Source of the DNA: Lachnospiraceae bacterium
GTDB taxonomy: Bacteria > Bacillota > Clostridia > Lachnospirales > Lachnospiraceae
Length of the DNA stretch: 50,247 bases
Assembly (NCBI GenBank): GCA_024399135.1
Contig: JAKSHY010000020.1
Span: forward strand, 1 to 50,247
Direction: 5' to 3'
Positions 17,071 to 27,369 of the stretch are shown one piece after another. The translations under genes were made by a program, and so were the position numbers. The stretch's first letter is position 1, and each line of letters starts with the position of its first letter. The notes under the pieces are model-generated. The model saw nothing but the letters and a program-made list of their open reading frames with translations. It was not told the DNA's origin and did not search any database.

Positions 17071-18874
17071 CCAGTTTAAGTACTGACATAAACGCCTGCT
17101 GCGGAATTTCAACATTGCCAAACTGGCGCATACGTTTCTTTCCTTCCTTCTGCTTCTCAAGAAGCTTCTTTTTTCGGGTAATATCGCCACCATAACACTT
17201 GGCAAGTACGTCTTTTCTTAATGCCTTAATTGTTTCTCTGGCAATAACCTTACCACCAACAGCAGCCTGAATAGGAATTTCGAAAAGATGTCTTGGAATC
17301 TCATCCTTAAGCTTCTCACACATCTTCCTTCCACGCTCATACGCCCCATCCTTGTGTACAATGAACGAAAGTGCATCCACTTCTTCCTTATTGATTAATA
17401 TATCAAGCTTAACAAGCTCTGACTTCTCATATCCTTTAAGTTCATAGTCAAAGGATGCATAACCTCTGGACTTTGACTTAAGCGCATCGAAGAAATCATA
17501 GATAATCTCATTTAATGGAAGCTCATACTTAAGCTGTGCACGGCTCTGCTCAATATACTCCATGCCAAGATAGCGACCTCTTCTTTGCTGACAAAGCTCC
17601 ATGATTGGTCCTATGAATTCAGTTGTGACCATAATTTCAGCACTTACTATTGGCTCCTCCATGTAATCTATCTGCGATGGATCTGGAAGATTAGATGGAT
17701 TAGTAAGTTCTATCATCTCACCATCAGTCTTATAAATTTTATAGATAACACCTGGTGCTGTGGTTACTAAATCAAGATTATACTCACGCTCTAGTCTCTC
17801 CTGAATGATTTCAAGATGAAGAAGTCCTAAGAATCCACATCTAAAACCAAAACCAAGGGCAATTGAAGTCTCTGGCTCATAGGACAGGGAAGCATCATTT
17901 AGCTGAAGCTTCTCGAGAGCATCCCTTAAATCCGGATATTTCGCACCATCCGCTGGATACATTCCGCAATATACCATTGACTGAACCTTCTTATATCCCG
18001 GAAGTGCTTCATCACAAGGATTGTTATTATCCGTAACAGTGTCACCCACTGCTGTATCTCTTACGTTCTTGATAGAAGCTGTAATATAACCAACCATTCC
18101 GGCTGATAATTCATCACAAGGTATGAACTGTCCTGCACCAAAGGTTCCTACTTCAACAACATCACATACTGCTCCTGTGGCAATCATCTTAATAGTAGTT
18201 CCCTTTTTGACCTTGCCATCAAAAATACGGCAGAATACAATTACGCCCTTGTAAGAATCGTATAATGAGTCAAAAATGAGTGCCTTTAAAGGTTTATTAG
18301 CGTCTCCAGTTGGTGCTGGAACTCTTTTAACAATTGCTTCTAATACTTCATCTATTCCAATTCCATTCTTGGCAGAAATAAGTGGTGCATCCTGAGCCTC
18401 AAGCCCTATTACATCCTCGATTTCATCCTTTACTCTCTGAGGTTCTGCCGATGGAAGATCTATCTTATTAATAACTGGGAAAACTTCCAAGTCATGATCA
18501 AGTGCCAAATATACATTAGCAAGAGTCTGCGCTTCAATTCCCTGCGCGGCATCTACCACTAAAATAGCACCATCACATGCTGCAAGCGATCTTGATACTT
18601 CGTAGTTGAAGTCAACGTGGCCAGGTGTATCAATCAGGTTAAAGATATATTCCTCACCATCATTAGCCTTGTATACAGTTCTTACAGTCTGAGCCTTAAT
18701 AGTTATTCCACGCTCTCGCTCTAAATCCATATTATCAAGGACCTGTGCCTGCATTTCTCTGGCAGTTAAAAGTCCTGTTTTTTCAATTATTCTGTCAGCA
18801 AGTGTACTCTTGCCATGATCAATATGAGCAACTATACAGAAGTTGCGGATTTTTGACTGATCAATAGAAGACAT
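17060..18874 (-). CDS. lepA: Elongation factor 4 (LepA)
   Basis: LepA is a ribosome-bound translational GTPase. From ATG 18874 (AGGAG seven to eight bases upstream) the protein is 604 residues, the usual length; the frame is open 12 codons further but without a ribosome site. G1 is AHIDHGKST (15-23), the G2/switch region is [13 protein letters not shown]3 is DTPGHVDF and G4 is NKIDLPSA. The EF-G-like domains and the LepA-specific C-terminal domain ([20 protein letters not shown]) are complete. It is followed by hemW with 11 bp of overlap. Confidence 0.98.
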   Translation of the reverse strand: MSSIDQSKIRNFCIVAHIDHGKSTLADRIIEKTGLLTAREMQAQVLDNMDLERERGITIKAQTVRTVYKANDGEEYIFNLIDTPGHVDFNYEVSRSLAACDGAILVVDAAQGIEAQTLANVYLALDHDLEVFPVINKIDLPSAEPQRVKDEIEDVIGLEAQDAPLISAKNGIGIDEVLEAIVKRVPAPTGDANKPLKALIFDSLYDSYKGVIVFCRIFDGKVKKGTTIKMIATGAVCDVVEVGTFGAGQFIPCDELSAGMVGYITASIKNVRDTAVGDTVTDNNNPCDEALPGYKKVQSMVYCGMYPADGAKYPDLRDALEKLQLNDASLSYEPETSIALGFGFRCGFLGLLHLEIIQERLEREYNLDLVTTAPGVIYKIYKTDGEMIELTNPSNLPDPSQIDYMEEPIVSAEIMVTTEFIGPIMELCQQRRGRYLGMEYIEQSRAQLKYELPLNEIIYDFFDALKSKSRGYASFDYELKGYEKSELVKLDILINKEEVDALSFIVHKDGAYERGRKMCEKLKDEIPRHLFEIPIQAAVGGKVIARETIKALRKDVLAKCYGGDITRKKKLLEKQKEGKKRMRQFGNVEIPQQAFMSVLKLDED

Positions 18875-18889
18875 ATCTCTTTCTCCTGT

Positions 18890-18928
18890 TAAAAAAAGAC
18901 CAATCCACATGACGGTATGGATTGGTCT
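18890..18928 (-). terminator. Intrinsic terminator of rpsT
   Basis: AGACCAATCCA (18897-18907) pairs perfectly with TGGATTGGTCT (18918-18928); the minus strand then runs into seven T. It lies 27 bp behind rpsT and 16 bp in front of lepA. Confidence 0.92.
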
Positions 18929-18954
18929 ATACTTTCAAAACTAATTGGCCTAAA

Positions 18955-19218
18955 TTAAGCCATCTTATTAACAGCAACAGAAAGACGTGATACCTTTCTA
19001 GCAGCTGTATTCTTATGATAAACGCCCTTAGAACATGCCTTATCGATAAGCTTTGTTGCATTAACCAATGCTTCAGCTGCAGCGTTCTTATCGCCAGCTT
19101 CAATAGCAACTCTTACCTTCTTAACAGCTGTCTTAACACCTGTCTTGATGGCCTTGTTCTTTTCAGCATTTCTTTCAGAAACTAAAATTCTCTTCTTTGC
19201 AGATTTGATGTTTGCCAT
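18955..19218 (-). CDS. rpsT: 30S ribosomal protein S20
   Basis: S20 binds 16S rRNA early in small-subunit assembly. The 87-residue protein starts [17 protein letters not shown] and ends [11 protein letters not shown], with the usual Lys/Ala-rich three-helix sequence. The start is set by AGGAGGTG seven bases before ATG 19218. It is a single-gene unit with its own strong promoter (19303-19331) and terminator (18890-18928). Confidence 0.98.
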   Translation of the reverse strand: MANIKSAKKRILVSERNAEKNKAIKTGVKTAVKKVRVAIEAGDKNAAAEALVNATKLIDKACSKGVYHKNTAARKVSRLSVAVNKMA

Positions 19219-19302
19219 GTCATTCACCTCCTATAGAAATATTTCATCTATGTTTCATTAAATCCGGAGACACGGTTCGTTTAATGTAAACACACAAAAA
19301 GT

Positions 19303-19331
19303 ATTTTAACCACCAGAGTCCTCATTGTCAA
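19303..19331 (-). promoter_or_regulatory. Strong SigA promoter of rpsT
   Basis: A consensus TTGACA (19326-19331) and TAAAAT (19303-19308) lie 17 bp apart on the minus strand. The leader of about 75 nt contains a near-copy of the decamer (19282-19291). No S20 autoregulatory structure could be recognised with confidence. Confidence 0.75.
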
Positions 19332-19394
19332 GGCACTTTTTAATGTTTTCGCATATTTAAGCGCTAAAAATGTGCTTTTAACCAATTTACATTT

Positions 19395-20051
19395 TTAATT
19401 ACCAAGACATTTTAATATATCCATAGAATTAACAGCAGCGAAATCACCCTCATCATTCCCTGCAAGTATCATTCCAAGAAGCTGCCCTTTAGTATCAAAA
19501 ATTGGTGCCCCACTCATTCCTTCGTCAACCTTCATTCTTCCATACATCATCTGTTTGTCAAATTCGTACATGAATTCATCATAGGATATGACATCTCCTT
19601 TGATAACTTTGTCACCACTAAAAGATATACATTTTGTAGCATTTTGGTTAACATAACTCACAGGAGTGATTTTCTCTATGGTATCAGATGAAACCTCATC
19701 TATCGGAACACTGATAAACTCCACATCATAATGTTCATCCGCTCCGAAGCGTTGCCCAAATGCCCGTGTTCCATCAACAAATTCGATATATCCATCTTCG
19801 TCCCAGTCAGAAGAAACATGGTGAGCGGTTGCCACAACAATTTCTGAATCACTTACCTCAAGAATAACGCCTCTTCCATATCCGCCCTTGGTGCAAACAT
19901 ATACACACGAAGATTTGCACCTTTCATATATCCTTGACCGTTCAAAAAGATATGTAGCAAAAATAAAAACCATGGCTATCACTAAAAGCGTCATGGTTCC
20001 CTGTATAATTATTCTTTTGTTCTTCCTACTTATTCTATTCTCTTTTTTCAA
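19395..20051 (-). CDS. Membrane-anchored trypsin-like serine protease
   Basis: The protein is a DegP/trypsin-like protease with one N-terminal membrane helix (TLLVIAMVFIFATYLF) and an extracytoplasmic domain. The catalytic triad is visible: H in VVATAHHVS, D in EHYDVEFISV and S in DEGMSGAPIFDTKG. No PDZ domain follows, and the domain is compact (about 170 residues). The open frame runs back into the RNase P RNA gene, so the true start must be later: TTG at 20051 would give a basic N-terminus (KKENRISRKNKR), and ATG at 19994 begins directly at the membrane helix. Neither has a strong ribosome site. The substrate is unknown. Confidence 0.78.
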   Translation of the reverse strand: MKKENRISRKNKRIIIQGTMTLLVIAMVFIFATYLFERSRIYERCKSSCVYVCTKGGYGRGVILEVSDSEIVVATAHHVSSDWDEDGYIEFVDGTRAFGQRFGADEHYDVEFISVPIDEVSSDTIEKITPVSYVNQNATKCISFSGDKVIKGDVISYDEFMYEFDKQMMYGRMKVDEGMSGAPIFDTKGQLLGMILAGNDEGDFAAVNSMDILKCLGN

Positions 20052-20099
20052 CTTATTTACGCAGTTTCTGTGTTTAGATACGATATTTAAATAATAATT

Positions 20100-20460
20100 G
20101 AGTGGAGCACTAAGCCGGGTTCTGTCTTGAGTGATCATCTATCTAGGACTACCGTCACCAGCAGCCTCAAGCAACCTACCTGGAACTTGGCGGGCAGCCT
20201 CAACGTTCCTGCTTGGTCTTGCTTCGGATGGAGTTTACATTCGCCGCAGACTGTTACCAGCTGCGCGGTGGTCTCTTACACCGCCTTTTCACCCTTACCC
20301 AACTACCTACCACGAGGGTAGACGCAAAAAGCGTATCGGGCGGTAATTTTCTGTTGCACTTGTCATGGGGTCACCCCCTCCAGACGTTATCTGGCATCCT
20401 GCCCTGTGAAGCCCGGACTTTCCTCTCGTGCTATGCACCAGCGATCACTTTGCTCCACTC
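20100..20460 (-). ncRNA. rnpB: RNase P RNA (rnpB)
   Basis: The catalytic RNA that trims tRNA 5' ends. On the minus strand it begins GAGTGGAGCA and ends with its complement TGCTCCACTC, forming helix P1. The universally conserved GAGAGGAAAGTCCGGGC block follows the 5' end, and CAAGACAGAACCCGGCTTA precedes the 3' end. Length is about 361 nt. A copy of the recurrent decamer lies 9 bp upstream of the 5' end (20469-20478) and another at 20532-20541; no classical promoter is obvious between them. Confidence 0.96.
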
Positions 20461-20541
20461 AATATTTAGTTTACATAATTCACATCGATAAAATTCATTT
20501 CGTCGCAGTTAACCTATTTGCGCGACGTGCGGTTTACATAA

Positions 20542-22206
20542 TTATACATTGAAATAACTTCCGCCTACGAATTCTCTGCAGATTGAATTGTTAGGAACAT
20601 TATCAACTTCTATCGTCAGGAAATACTCAAGAAACTTAAGCATTCTCTGAGCTTCGAAATATTCCGGCTCACCTGGCTTAATATTGTATAATAATGGCTC
20701 TGCATATGGTTTGATCGCACCAATTTCATATATCAGAGCTGAATTAAACATTACATCCGCAGATTCCTGGAATGGGAAGATGTTCTTCTCCTCTCCCTTT
20801 CTTACTGATGGCCACATCTGAATAGTTCTTTTCGCACTAGCACCTCTGGTTCTGGCATCCCTTATCATACGTCTTAACATTCTGGCGTCTGTTGTAGGGA
20901 TTCTATTGTGATCATCTACATTAAGTGTTGTTAATGCGCTTATGAAAATCTTAAATTTGCTCTCGTCTGGAAGCTCAATGGATGTTTTAGGATTAAGTCC
21001 GTGAATACCCTCAATTACGAGAATATCCTCTGCTCCTAGCTTCATATGACGACCCTTTTCTTCTCTTCTACCAGTCTTAAAATTGAATATAGGCAATTCA
21101 ACGTCTTCTCCTGCTAAAAGTCCCTTCATATCTTCGTTGAACTTATCTGTATCGATAGCTTCAATACATTCAAAATCATAATCACCATTTTCATCTAATG
21201 GAGTATCTTCTCTATTAACAAAATAATCATCCATAGCAATAGGATGAGGAACCATTCCATAGGTTCTAAGCTGAATTGAAAGCCTGTGAGAGAAGGAAGT
21301 CTTTCCTGAAGAAGATGGACCTGCAATTAAGATGAACTTAACATTTCCTCTTTCAACAATCTCTCTGGCAATTTCGCTGATTCTTCTTTCCTGAAGAGCT
21401 TCTGCAACCAAAATCATATCGTTAATTGAGCCATCGCAAACCTTGTCATTAAGATCTCCAACATTCTCAATTCCCATCATTTCGCCCCAGTCATTAGCTC
21501 TTTTCATAGTATCAAAAAGCTTCTCTCTAGGTTCGAAATATTCAATCTTAGAAGGATTTTTCCTGTTAGGAATAAGGAGCATCACGCCCTCTTCATACTG
21601 CATAACATCATAATATTTAACATATCCTGTGCTAGGAAGCATGTATCCATAATAATAATCATGGTAATCTTCAATATTATAGACATTAACACTTGAAGTT
21701 CTTCTATATCCGAACAGCTTAACCTTAGCGTTCATTCCACAGTCTTTAAACAGCTTAATAGCCTCATCCTTAGGATATGACTTTTTACCTATTGGAAGAT
21801 CGGCGTCAATTATTTCCTGCATGCGGTTTCTGACAGCCTCAGTTTCTTCCTGGCTTATGATTTTCTCTGGATCGAAGAACTTAACTTCAACATAATAGCC
21901 TTCACCGATTGCATATTCTACCTGAACCCTTTTTAAGACATCTCTTCCGAATACATCATACATAGATTTTATTAAAATCATAGTTGCTGTTCTAACATAT
22001 GCCTTATGTCCTATAGAATCCTTTAAAGTTACGAACTTAATAGTCGCATCTTTAGTAACTGATTTGCTCAGTTCTCTAATCTTATCGTTTTCGATAACAA
22101 GTGCAATTAAATTATCATATTCATCCTGATAATCCTTTACAACCTCTTCGAACGAGGTTCCAACTGCATATTCTTTTTCCACCCCATTAATATTAAGTTT
22201 CGCCAT
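20542..22206 (-). CDS. TGS-domain uridine kinase-like nucleoside kinase
   Basis: This 554-residue protein has three parts: an N-terminal TGS domain (residues 1-62), a ThrRS-like second additional domain (about 65-240, with GHKAYVRTATMILIKSMYDVFG in place of the usual histidines), and a C-terminal P-loop kinase domain related to uridine kinase/phosphoribulokinase. Walker A is AGPSSSGKTSFSHRL (about 293-307), and DDYFVNRE and EGIHGLNP are typical kinase segments. The combination is widespread in Firmicutes; the substrate is unproven and may be a nucleoside or a tRNA-related molecule. The start has AAGGAGG six bases upstream, and trmK lies 18 bp further upstream. Confidence 0.88.
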   Translation of the reverse strand: MAKLNINGVEKEYAVGTSFEEVVKDYQDEYDNLIALVIENDKIRELSKSVTKDATIKFVTLKDSIGHKAYVRTATMILIKSMYDVFGRDVLKRVQVEYAIGEGYYVEVKFFDPEKIISQEETEAVRNRMQEIIDADLPIGKKSYPKDEAIKLFKDCGMNAKVKLFGYRRTSSVNVYNIEDYHDYYYGYMLPSTGYVKYYDVMQYEEGVMLLIPNRKNPSKIEYFEPREKLFDTMKRANDWGEMMGIENVGDLNDKVCDGSINDMILVAEALQERRISEIAREIVERGNVKFILIAGPSSSGKTSFSHRLSIQLRTYGMVPHPIAMDDYFVNREDTPLDENGDYDFECIEAIDTDKFNEDMKGLLAGEDVELPIFNFKTGRREEKGRHMKLGAEDILVIEGIHGLNPKTSIELPDESKFKIFISALTTLNVDDHNRIPTTDARMLRRMIRDARTRGASAKRTIQMWPSVRKGEEKNIFPFQESADVMFNSALIYEIGAIKPYAEPLLYNIKPGEPEYFEAQRMLKFLEYFLTIEVDNVPNNSICREFVGGSYFNV

Positions 22207-22224
22207 AAATACCTCCTTCTTGAC

Positions 22225-22998
22225 TTACCCCATTAAGTCAAAAGCTTCGTTTATTAACTCCAATTCCTGGTTTATTTCTTTAATTCTATTTTCAATTCGT
22301 ATCCTCGCACCATTTTCAGTACTTACTTTATTTAGTGACTTACCATTATCATCACCAGAAACACTCTCTATTTGCGTGTTGAGTTTACATAACAATTCAT
22401 TATGTTTACTTCTCTCGTACTCAAGATATTCTCTAAGCACCGGATGCTTTTTTTCTATAAGCCTCGGGCCGAACATTTCATGTACTCTTTCAAGCGCATC
22501 TTTGAATCCAGCCATTTTCTGGCATTTCATGATTACATAATACTTCCCGTCCTCGAATACCATATCCTCATCAACTATATTAAAACCATTCTCGTACAAA
22601 TATATACGTGTATCCTCAATCTCAGACTGTGGAGAGAGAATAAGGTTATTAAATGATTTCGTAAGTGTCATGTCATATGAAAGAATACTGTTAATTAATG
22701 GTCCGCCCATTCCGGCTATAATTAATGTATCGGCCTCATTTTCATTATACTTCATAAGACCATCTGAAAGCCGGGTTTTAATCTTATCCTCAAGGCCATT
22801 ACTTTTAATATTGGCTAATGCACGTTCCAACGGACCTTCATTTATATCCATTGCAAGAGCACTTGGAGAAATGCCATTTTTAACAAGATATATACTCACA
22901 TATCCATGGTCACAGCCAACATCTGCAACCCTTTGCCCTGCATCAACCATACCGGCCACAGCCTTCATTCTGTTAGAAAGTTGTATATCTTTGGCCAT
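22225..22998 (-). CDS. trmK: tRNA (adenine-22-N1)-methyltransferase TrmK
   Basis: TrmK uses S-adenosylmethionine to methylate A22 in the D-arm of tRNAs. The 257-residue protein has the SAM-binding fold (VADVGCDHGYVSIYL, LAMDINEGPLERA), the DTLIIAGMGG motif and a C-terminal coiled coil (from about residue 190) typical of the family. It follows rpoD with a one-base overlap (TAATG), the conserved Firmicutes order. The coiled-coil region carries a variable stretch (LNTQIESVSGDDNGKS) whose DNA contains one exact decamer copy. Confidence 0.94.
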   Translation of the reverse strand: MAKDIQLSNRMKAVAGMVDAGQRVADVGCDHGYVSIYLVKNGISPSALAMDINEGPLERALANIKSNGLEDKIKTRLSDGLMKYNENEADTLIIAGMGGPLINSILSYDMTLTKSFNNLILSPQSEIEDTRIYLYENGFNIVDEDMVFEDGKYYVIMKCQKMAGFKDALERVHEMFGPRLIEKKHPVLREYLEYERSKHNELLCKLNTQIESVSGDDNGKSLNKVSTENGARIRIENRIKEINQELELINEAFDLMG

Positions 22999-24377
22999 TA
23001 ATCAAGATAATCCTTAAGTTTACGTGAACGGCTAGGGTGGCGAAGCTTTCTTAATGCCTTAGCCTCAATCTGTCTTATTCTTTCACGAGTTACGCCGAAT
23101 TCTCCACCTACCTCTTCAAGTGTACGCGCCCTTCCATCATCAAGGCCGAATCTTAATCTTAATACCTTCTGTTCACGCTCTGTCAATGTACCAAGAACCT
23201 CGATTAACTGCTCCTTAAGTAATGTGAATGCAGCCGCATCAGCAGGTACAGGAACATTATCATCCTGGATGAAATCACCAAGATGGGAATCTTCCTCTTC
23301 ACCAATAGGTGTTTCCAAAGATACAGGCTCCTGGCTAATTTTTAAGATTTCACGAACTCTTTCAACTGGAAGATCCATTTCCTTTGCTATTTCTTCCGGA
23401 AGAGGCTCACGACCTAATTCCTGAAGAAGCTGACGAGATACTCTGATTAACTTATTAATAGTTTCAACCATATGAACAGGAATTCTGATTGTTCTTGCCT
23501 GGTCAGCAATAGCACGTGTTATTGCCTGTCTGATCCACCATGTAGCATATGTTGAGAACTTGTATCCCTTGGTATAATCAAACTTTTCAACAGCCTTTAT
23601 AAGACCAAGATTTCCCTCCTGGATAAGATCTAAGAAAAGCATTCCACGACCAACATATCTTTTAGCAATGGAAACAACAAGTCTTAAGTTAGCCTCTGCG
23701 AGCTTTTTCTTAGCCTCTTCACCAAGCTCTATTGCTTCCTTTGCTTCAGCTATCTTCGCTTCAAGCTCTGTCTGTTCTTTCTTTTTCTTGCAGTTGGCTA
23801 ATGCTTCTTCGAGTTCATCTAATTCCTCTTCTAATTCAGCGCCTCTTTCCATATTCTTAGCAAGAACGATTTCCTCGTCTGCTGAAAGAAGTGGAACCTT
23901 TCCGATTTCCTTAAGATACATTCTTACAGGGTCTTCGATACTGATACCCTCTGGGACTGAAAGGTCAATGTTCTCAACATCAACCTCATCCTCTTCTGTA
24001 AGGATGATTTCTTCTTCATCATCATCAATATCTTCTGTCATTCTAAGTACATCAATACCATTCTGATCAAGAAATTCGATTACCTTGTCGAACTGATCAT
24101 CTGGAAGACATAAATCAGCGAAGTAAGCTACAACCTCATTGTAATCAACAATTTTCTTCTTCTTGGCAATCTTTAATATGCCCTTTAACTTTTCATTAAA
24201 CTTCTCCATTGTTGCTTCATCAAGTGGAGTAGGCTCATCTGACAGATCATCTGGAATATCTGGAATTTCCTCTGTAATTTCCACTGAATCCTCATCAAAA
24301 TCATCAATGATTTCTGGCATATCATCTAATGCCTCTCTCATTTCAACCTTTATTTCTTCTTTTTTCTTACGTGCCAT
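22998..24377 (-). CDS. rpoD: Primary sigma factor RpoD/SigA
   Basis: The main sigma factor, 459 residues. It has a very acidic N-terminal extension (residues 1-60), region 1.1 (to about 115), region 1.2 ([11 protein letters not shown]), regions 2.1-2.4 with [18 protein letters not shown] and [19 protein letters not shown], region 3 ([17 protein letters not shown]) and region 4 with [10 protein letters not shown] and [19 protein letters not shown]. It abuts dnaG (stop and start adjacent, TAAATG) and overlaps trmK by one base, forming the macromolecular synthesis operon. Confidence 0.99.
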   Translation of the reverse strand: MARKKKEEIKVEMREALDDMPEIIDDFDEDSVEITEEIPDIPDDLSDEPTPLDEATMEKFNEKLKGILKIAKKKKIVDYNEVVAYFADLCLPDDQFDKVIEFLDQNGIDVLRMTEDIDDDEEEIILTEEDEVDVENIDLSVPEGISIEDPVRMYLKEIGKVPLLSADEEIVLAKNMERGAELEEELDELEEALANCKKKKEQTELEAKIAEAKEAIELGEEAKKKLAEANLRLVVSIAKRYVGRGMLFLDLIQEGNLGLIKAVEKFDYTKGYKFSTYATWWIRQAITRAIADQARTIRIPVHMVETINKLIRVSRQLLQELGREPLPEEIAKEMDLPVERVREILKISQEPVSLETPIGEEEDSHLGDFIQDDNVPVPADAAAFTLLKEQLIEVLGTLTEREQKVLRLRFGLDDGRARTLEEVGGEFGVTRERIRQIEAKALRKLRHPSRSRKLKDYLD

Positions 24378-26156
24378 TTATGTTTCCTCCATCGAAATAT
24401 GAATTTTATTAATTTCTTCTAATGCTTTCTTTCCCTGAATTACCTGGTTAAGCGCTGTAACGTCTGACCCTAGTTTACTACTAAAATAATCATATGAACT
24501 TTTCTTGAGCGCATACAGTATGTCATGAAAAGCCTTTTCCTTTTCCTGTAAGCCTTCTAGATCTCCAACTTTGGTATTGAAAATTTCAGCAACCTTCCGC
24601 TGATCCTCCTCATCCGAGAACTGGCTTATTATCGCCGCCGGATTAAGCTTTGCTTCCTCAAGACCGTCAAACACCATCTTCGCAACCTTCTGATAGATTT
24701 CTTCAGTGAAATCTTCTACAGTAACATATTTCTTTATCTTCGGATAAAGATATGGTTCTTCAATTAGCCACGTCAAAAACATTCGCTGTGGCTTAAGCGC
24801 ATTGTCGACCGAATTGTTTTTCTTTGTTGCTGTACTCTTAGGCCGGTAGGCCGGTTCAACATTACCACTTTGAGCCGCTATCTTAAGCACCAGTTTTCGA
24901 AGGTTTTCATAGCCTATCGAGTATTTAGATGCAACAGCTTCTATATAATTATCCCTTTCAACATCTTCAGTAAATTCGCATAACTTCTTAGCTATTTCCC
25001 GATGAAAAGATGTTTTGGATTCAGGATCGTCAAGATTATATTTTTCACTCATTATTCGAAGTTCGAAGAAAAAGCTGTTCTCTGCATTCTTAATTCGCTC
25101 CTCGAAAGCTTCAGTACCAAGGTTTTTAATGAATTCATCAGGATCTTTATACGGTTTAAGGTTCAGCACCTTTCCAGTAAGACCTACTTCTTTTAATATT
25201 TTTATTGCTCTTAGTGCAGCGTTTGTTCCTGCACCATCTGAATCATATGCAAGAATTACTTCTTTCGCATATCTATGAAGAAGATTCGCCTGTCCTGTTG
25301 TAAACGCAGTTCCAAGAGAAGCCACAGCACAGTTGAAACCTGCCTGATGCATGGCTATTACATCCATATAACCTTCACACAGAATAATATATTCACGCCT
25401 TGATGATCTTGCGAAATTAAGACCATACAAGTTTCTACTCTTATCAAATATCTTGGTTTCCGGAGAATTTAAATACTTGGGCTTGGCATCTCCCATAACT
25501 CTTCCACCGAAACCAATTACCCTATGATTTACATCCTGAATCGGAAACATTACACGGTTCCAGAACTTGTCATGGAAACCATATTTCTCATCATGAGTTG
25601 CAAGACCAGACTCTATAATAATCGAATCATCATACCCTTTGCTCTTTAGGTACTTAACTAAATCATCTGAAGTCACATTAGAGTAACCAAGTCCGAAATT
25701 CTTCATCGTCTCATCAGAAAGCTTTCGTTCCTTAAAATACTCTAATCCCTTCGCCCCCTGCGGTGCTCTTAACTGGTAATAAAAATACTTCGCAGCCTCT
25801 TTATTGACCTCTAAAAGAAGATTTCGTAAAGATTCCTTCTTCTTAGCTTCTTCTGAATACTCAATTTTCGGAAGTTCAACTCCAGCCCTTTCGGCAAGCA
25901 TCTGAATAGCTTCCTGGAATGAGTAATTCTCATAATTCATCACGAACGTGAAGACATTACCTCCTGCTCCACATCCGAAGCAATAATACATTTGCTTGGA
26001 CGAAGAAACCGAAAATGATGGAGATTTCTCATTATGAAAAGGACAAAGTCCGAAATGACTTCCGCCTTTTTTTTGAAGTTTCACGTACCGCCCAACGACA
26101 TCAACTATATCGTTCTTAGAGCGTACCTCTTCTACGATTTCATCTGGATAATACAT
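24378..26156 (-). CDS. dnaG: DNA primase DnaG
   Basis: Synthesises RNA primers at the replication fork. The 592-residue protein has the CHC2 zinc-binding domain (C38, H41, C59, C62), the catalytic TOPRIM core (ILCEGYMDVIAMHQAGF and ILAYDSDGAGTNAALRA) and a C-terminal DnaB-binding helical domain. The length is usual for Firmicutes. It lies between dgt and rpoD on one strand, with an 85-bp gap after dgt that contains two decamer copies. Confidence 0.98.
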   Translation of the reverse strand: MYYPDEIVEEVRSKNDIVDVVGRYVKLQKKGGSHFGLCPFHNEKSPSFSVSSSKQMYYCFGCGAGGNVFTFVMNYENYSFQEAIQMLAERAGVELPKIEYSEEAKKKESLRNLLLEVNKEAAKYFYYQLRAPQGAKGLEYFKERKLSDETMKNFGLGYSNVTSDDLVKYLKSKGYDDSIIIESGLATHDEKYGFHDKFWNRVMFPIQDVNHRVIGFGGRVMGDAKPKYLNSPETKIFDKSRNLYGLNFARSSRREYIILCEGYMDVIAMHQAGFNCAVASLGTAFTTGQANLLHRYAKEVILAYDSDGAGTNAALRAIKILKEVGLTGKVLNLKPYKDPDEFIKNLGTEAFEERIKNAENSFFFELRIMSEKYNLDDPESKTSFHREIAKKLCEFTEDVERDNYIEAVASKYSIGYENLRKLVLKIAAQSGNVEPAYRPKSTATKKNNSVDNALKPQRMFLTWLIEEPYLYPKIKKYVTVEDFTEEIYQKVAKMVFDGLEEAKLNPAAIISQFSDEEDQRKVAEIFNTKVGDLEGLQEKEKAFHDILYALKKSSYDYFSSKLGSDVTALNQVIQGKKALEEINKIHISMEET

Positions 26157-26241
26157 TTATTCTCGTTTCTGATATTATGTCAACCCAACACTTGCATTAT
26201 CGGGTTTTTAGAACTTTGTTGCTTACATGTCTGATTTTATG

Positions 26242-27246
26242 TTAACCATGCCATGACTTTGGAATATAAATTTCTTCATATTTAGCTATAGCAAATCTGT
26301 CCGTCATGGCTGCGATATAATCACATACCACCTTTTCTTCCGGCTCCCCTATATCAATTAAAGTTCTAAGATCTTCTGGCAAAAGTTCCAGGTGATGCCT
26401 AAAATATGTAAAAAGCGTCTGGATAAGCATTTCCGCCTTTGACTCTTCGGCCTTGGCATCAGGATTAGTATATACATGCTCGAACATGAACTTTCTTAAA
26501 TCCTTCATTGCTTTGGCAACCGGCTCTGACATCATGATATCGTTCCTGTCATAACTTGTTGTTACGATATCATGAATGAAAGTATCTAATCTTTCACCTA
26601 ATGAATATCCAATAACATCACAGATTTCTTTAGGTATATCTTTTTCCGTTAAAATACCACCGCGAATGGCATCATCCATATCATGATGAATGTAGGCAAT
26701 CTTATCTGAGAATCGAACTATCTTTCCCTCAAGTGTTGAAGGATTTCCTTCTGTTTGATGATTCAAAATACCATCTCGCACTTCCATAGTAAGATTGAGC
26801 CCCTGTCCGCCTTTTTCAAGAAGATCAACTGTTCTAACTGACTGTTTGGCATGATCGAAGCCACCTCTATATACCGCATTAAGAGCTCTCTCTCCTGCAT
26901 GGCCAAATGGCGTATGACCAAGATCATGGCCAAGAGCTATGGCTTCTACTAAATCCTCATTCATTCTAAGGGCCTTTGCTATGGTTCTGGCATTCTGTGA
27001 AACCTCGAGAGTATGAGTAAGTCTTGTTCTATAATGATCTCCTTCCGGAGTCAAAAATACCTGTGTCTTATCCTTAAGTCTTCTAAATGACTTAGAATGT
27101 AGGATTCTGTCTCTATCTCGCTGAAAAACAGGTCTTATGTCACACTGCTCTTCGTCCTTTAGTCTGCCTAAAGAATCTGCTGAATGCATGGCATATCGAC
27201 TTAAATTAATTCTTTCAAGTTGTTCAAGATTTTCACGAATAGTCAT
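26242..27246 (-). CDS. dgt: Deoxyguanosinetriphosphate triphosphohydrolase-like dNTPase
   Basis: HD-domain enzyme that hydrolyses dNTPs to nucleosides and triphosphate. From ATG 27246 the product is 334 residues and starts MTIRENLEQLERINLSRYA. The metal site is visible in RTRLTHTLEVSQNA and IALGHDLGHTPFGHAGE, with the later IAYIHHDMDDA segment. The longer frame (27291) would begin inside the terminator hairpin and is rejected; GAGGA lies nine bases before the chosen start. Its stop codon overlaps a decamer copy (26237-26246). It precedes dnaG-rpoD, a common Firmicutes arrangement. Confidence 0.93.
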   Translation of the reverse strand: MTIRENLEQLERINLSRYAMHSADSLGRLKDEEQCDIRPVFQRDRDRILHSKSFRRLKDKTQVFLTPEGDHYRTRLTHTLEVSQNARTIAKALRMNEDLVEAIALGHDLGHTPFGHAGERALNAVYRGGFDHAKQSVRTVDLLEKGGQGLNLTMEVRDGILNHQTEGNPSTLEGKIVRFSDKIAYIHHDMDDAIRGGILTEKDIPKEICDVIGYSLGERLDTFIHDIVTTSYDRNDIMMSEPVAKAMKDLRKFMFEHVYTNPDAKAEESKAEMLIQTLFTYFRHHLELLPEDLRTLIDIGEPEEKVVCDYIAAMTDRFAIAKYEEIYIPKSWHG

Positions 27247-27258
27247 ATGTTTGTCCTC

Positions 27259-27303
27259 AAAAAAACGCCCTATTGACATTATTCTGTCCAAAGGGCGTTT
27301 TTC
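27259..27303 (-). terminator. Terminator directly in front of dgt (possible attenuator)
   Basis: AAAAACGCCCT (27261-27271) pairs with AGGGCGTTTTT (27292-27302), with a further GACA/TGTC pairing inside. The minus strand then shows seven T, immediately followed by the dgt ribosome site GAGGA. It ends the radical SAM gene transcript, and any transcript reaching dgt from further upstream has to pass it. It also has T-runs on the plus strand. Confidence 0.85.
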
Positions 27304-27369
27304 CTTTTTTATTTTTCAAATTTTTTATTCACCTTGGCTCGTTTTCAAGTGACCATTTTCTTTATAAGT

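Noticed and set aside
17071-17205. N-terminal extension of HemW to 456 residues
   Set aside because: The added part is lepA in another frame; [12 protein letters not shown] at 17070 is the family start.
20127-20491. Several plus-strand frames of 64-92 residues
   Set aside because: They lie on the antisense of RNase P RNA, whose conserved blocks and P1 helix are clear.
27247-27291. Longer dgt start (MDRIMSIGRFF)
   Set aside because: It lies inside the terminator hairpin and has no ribosome site; ATG 27246 has GAGGA and matches family starts.
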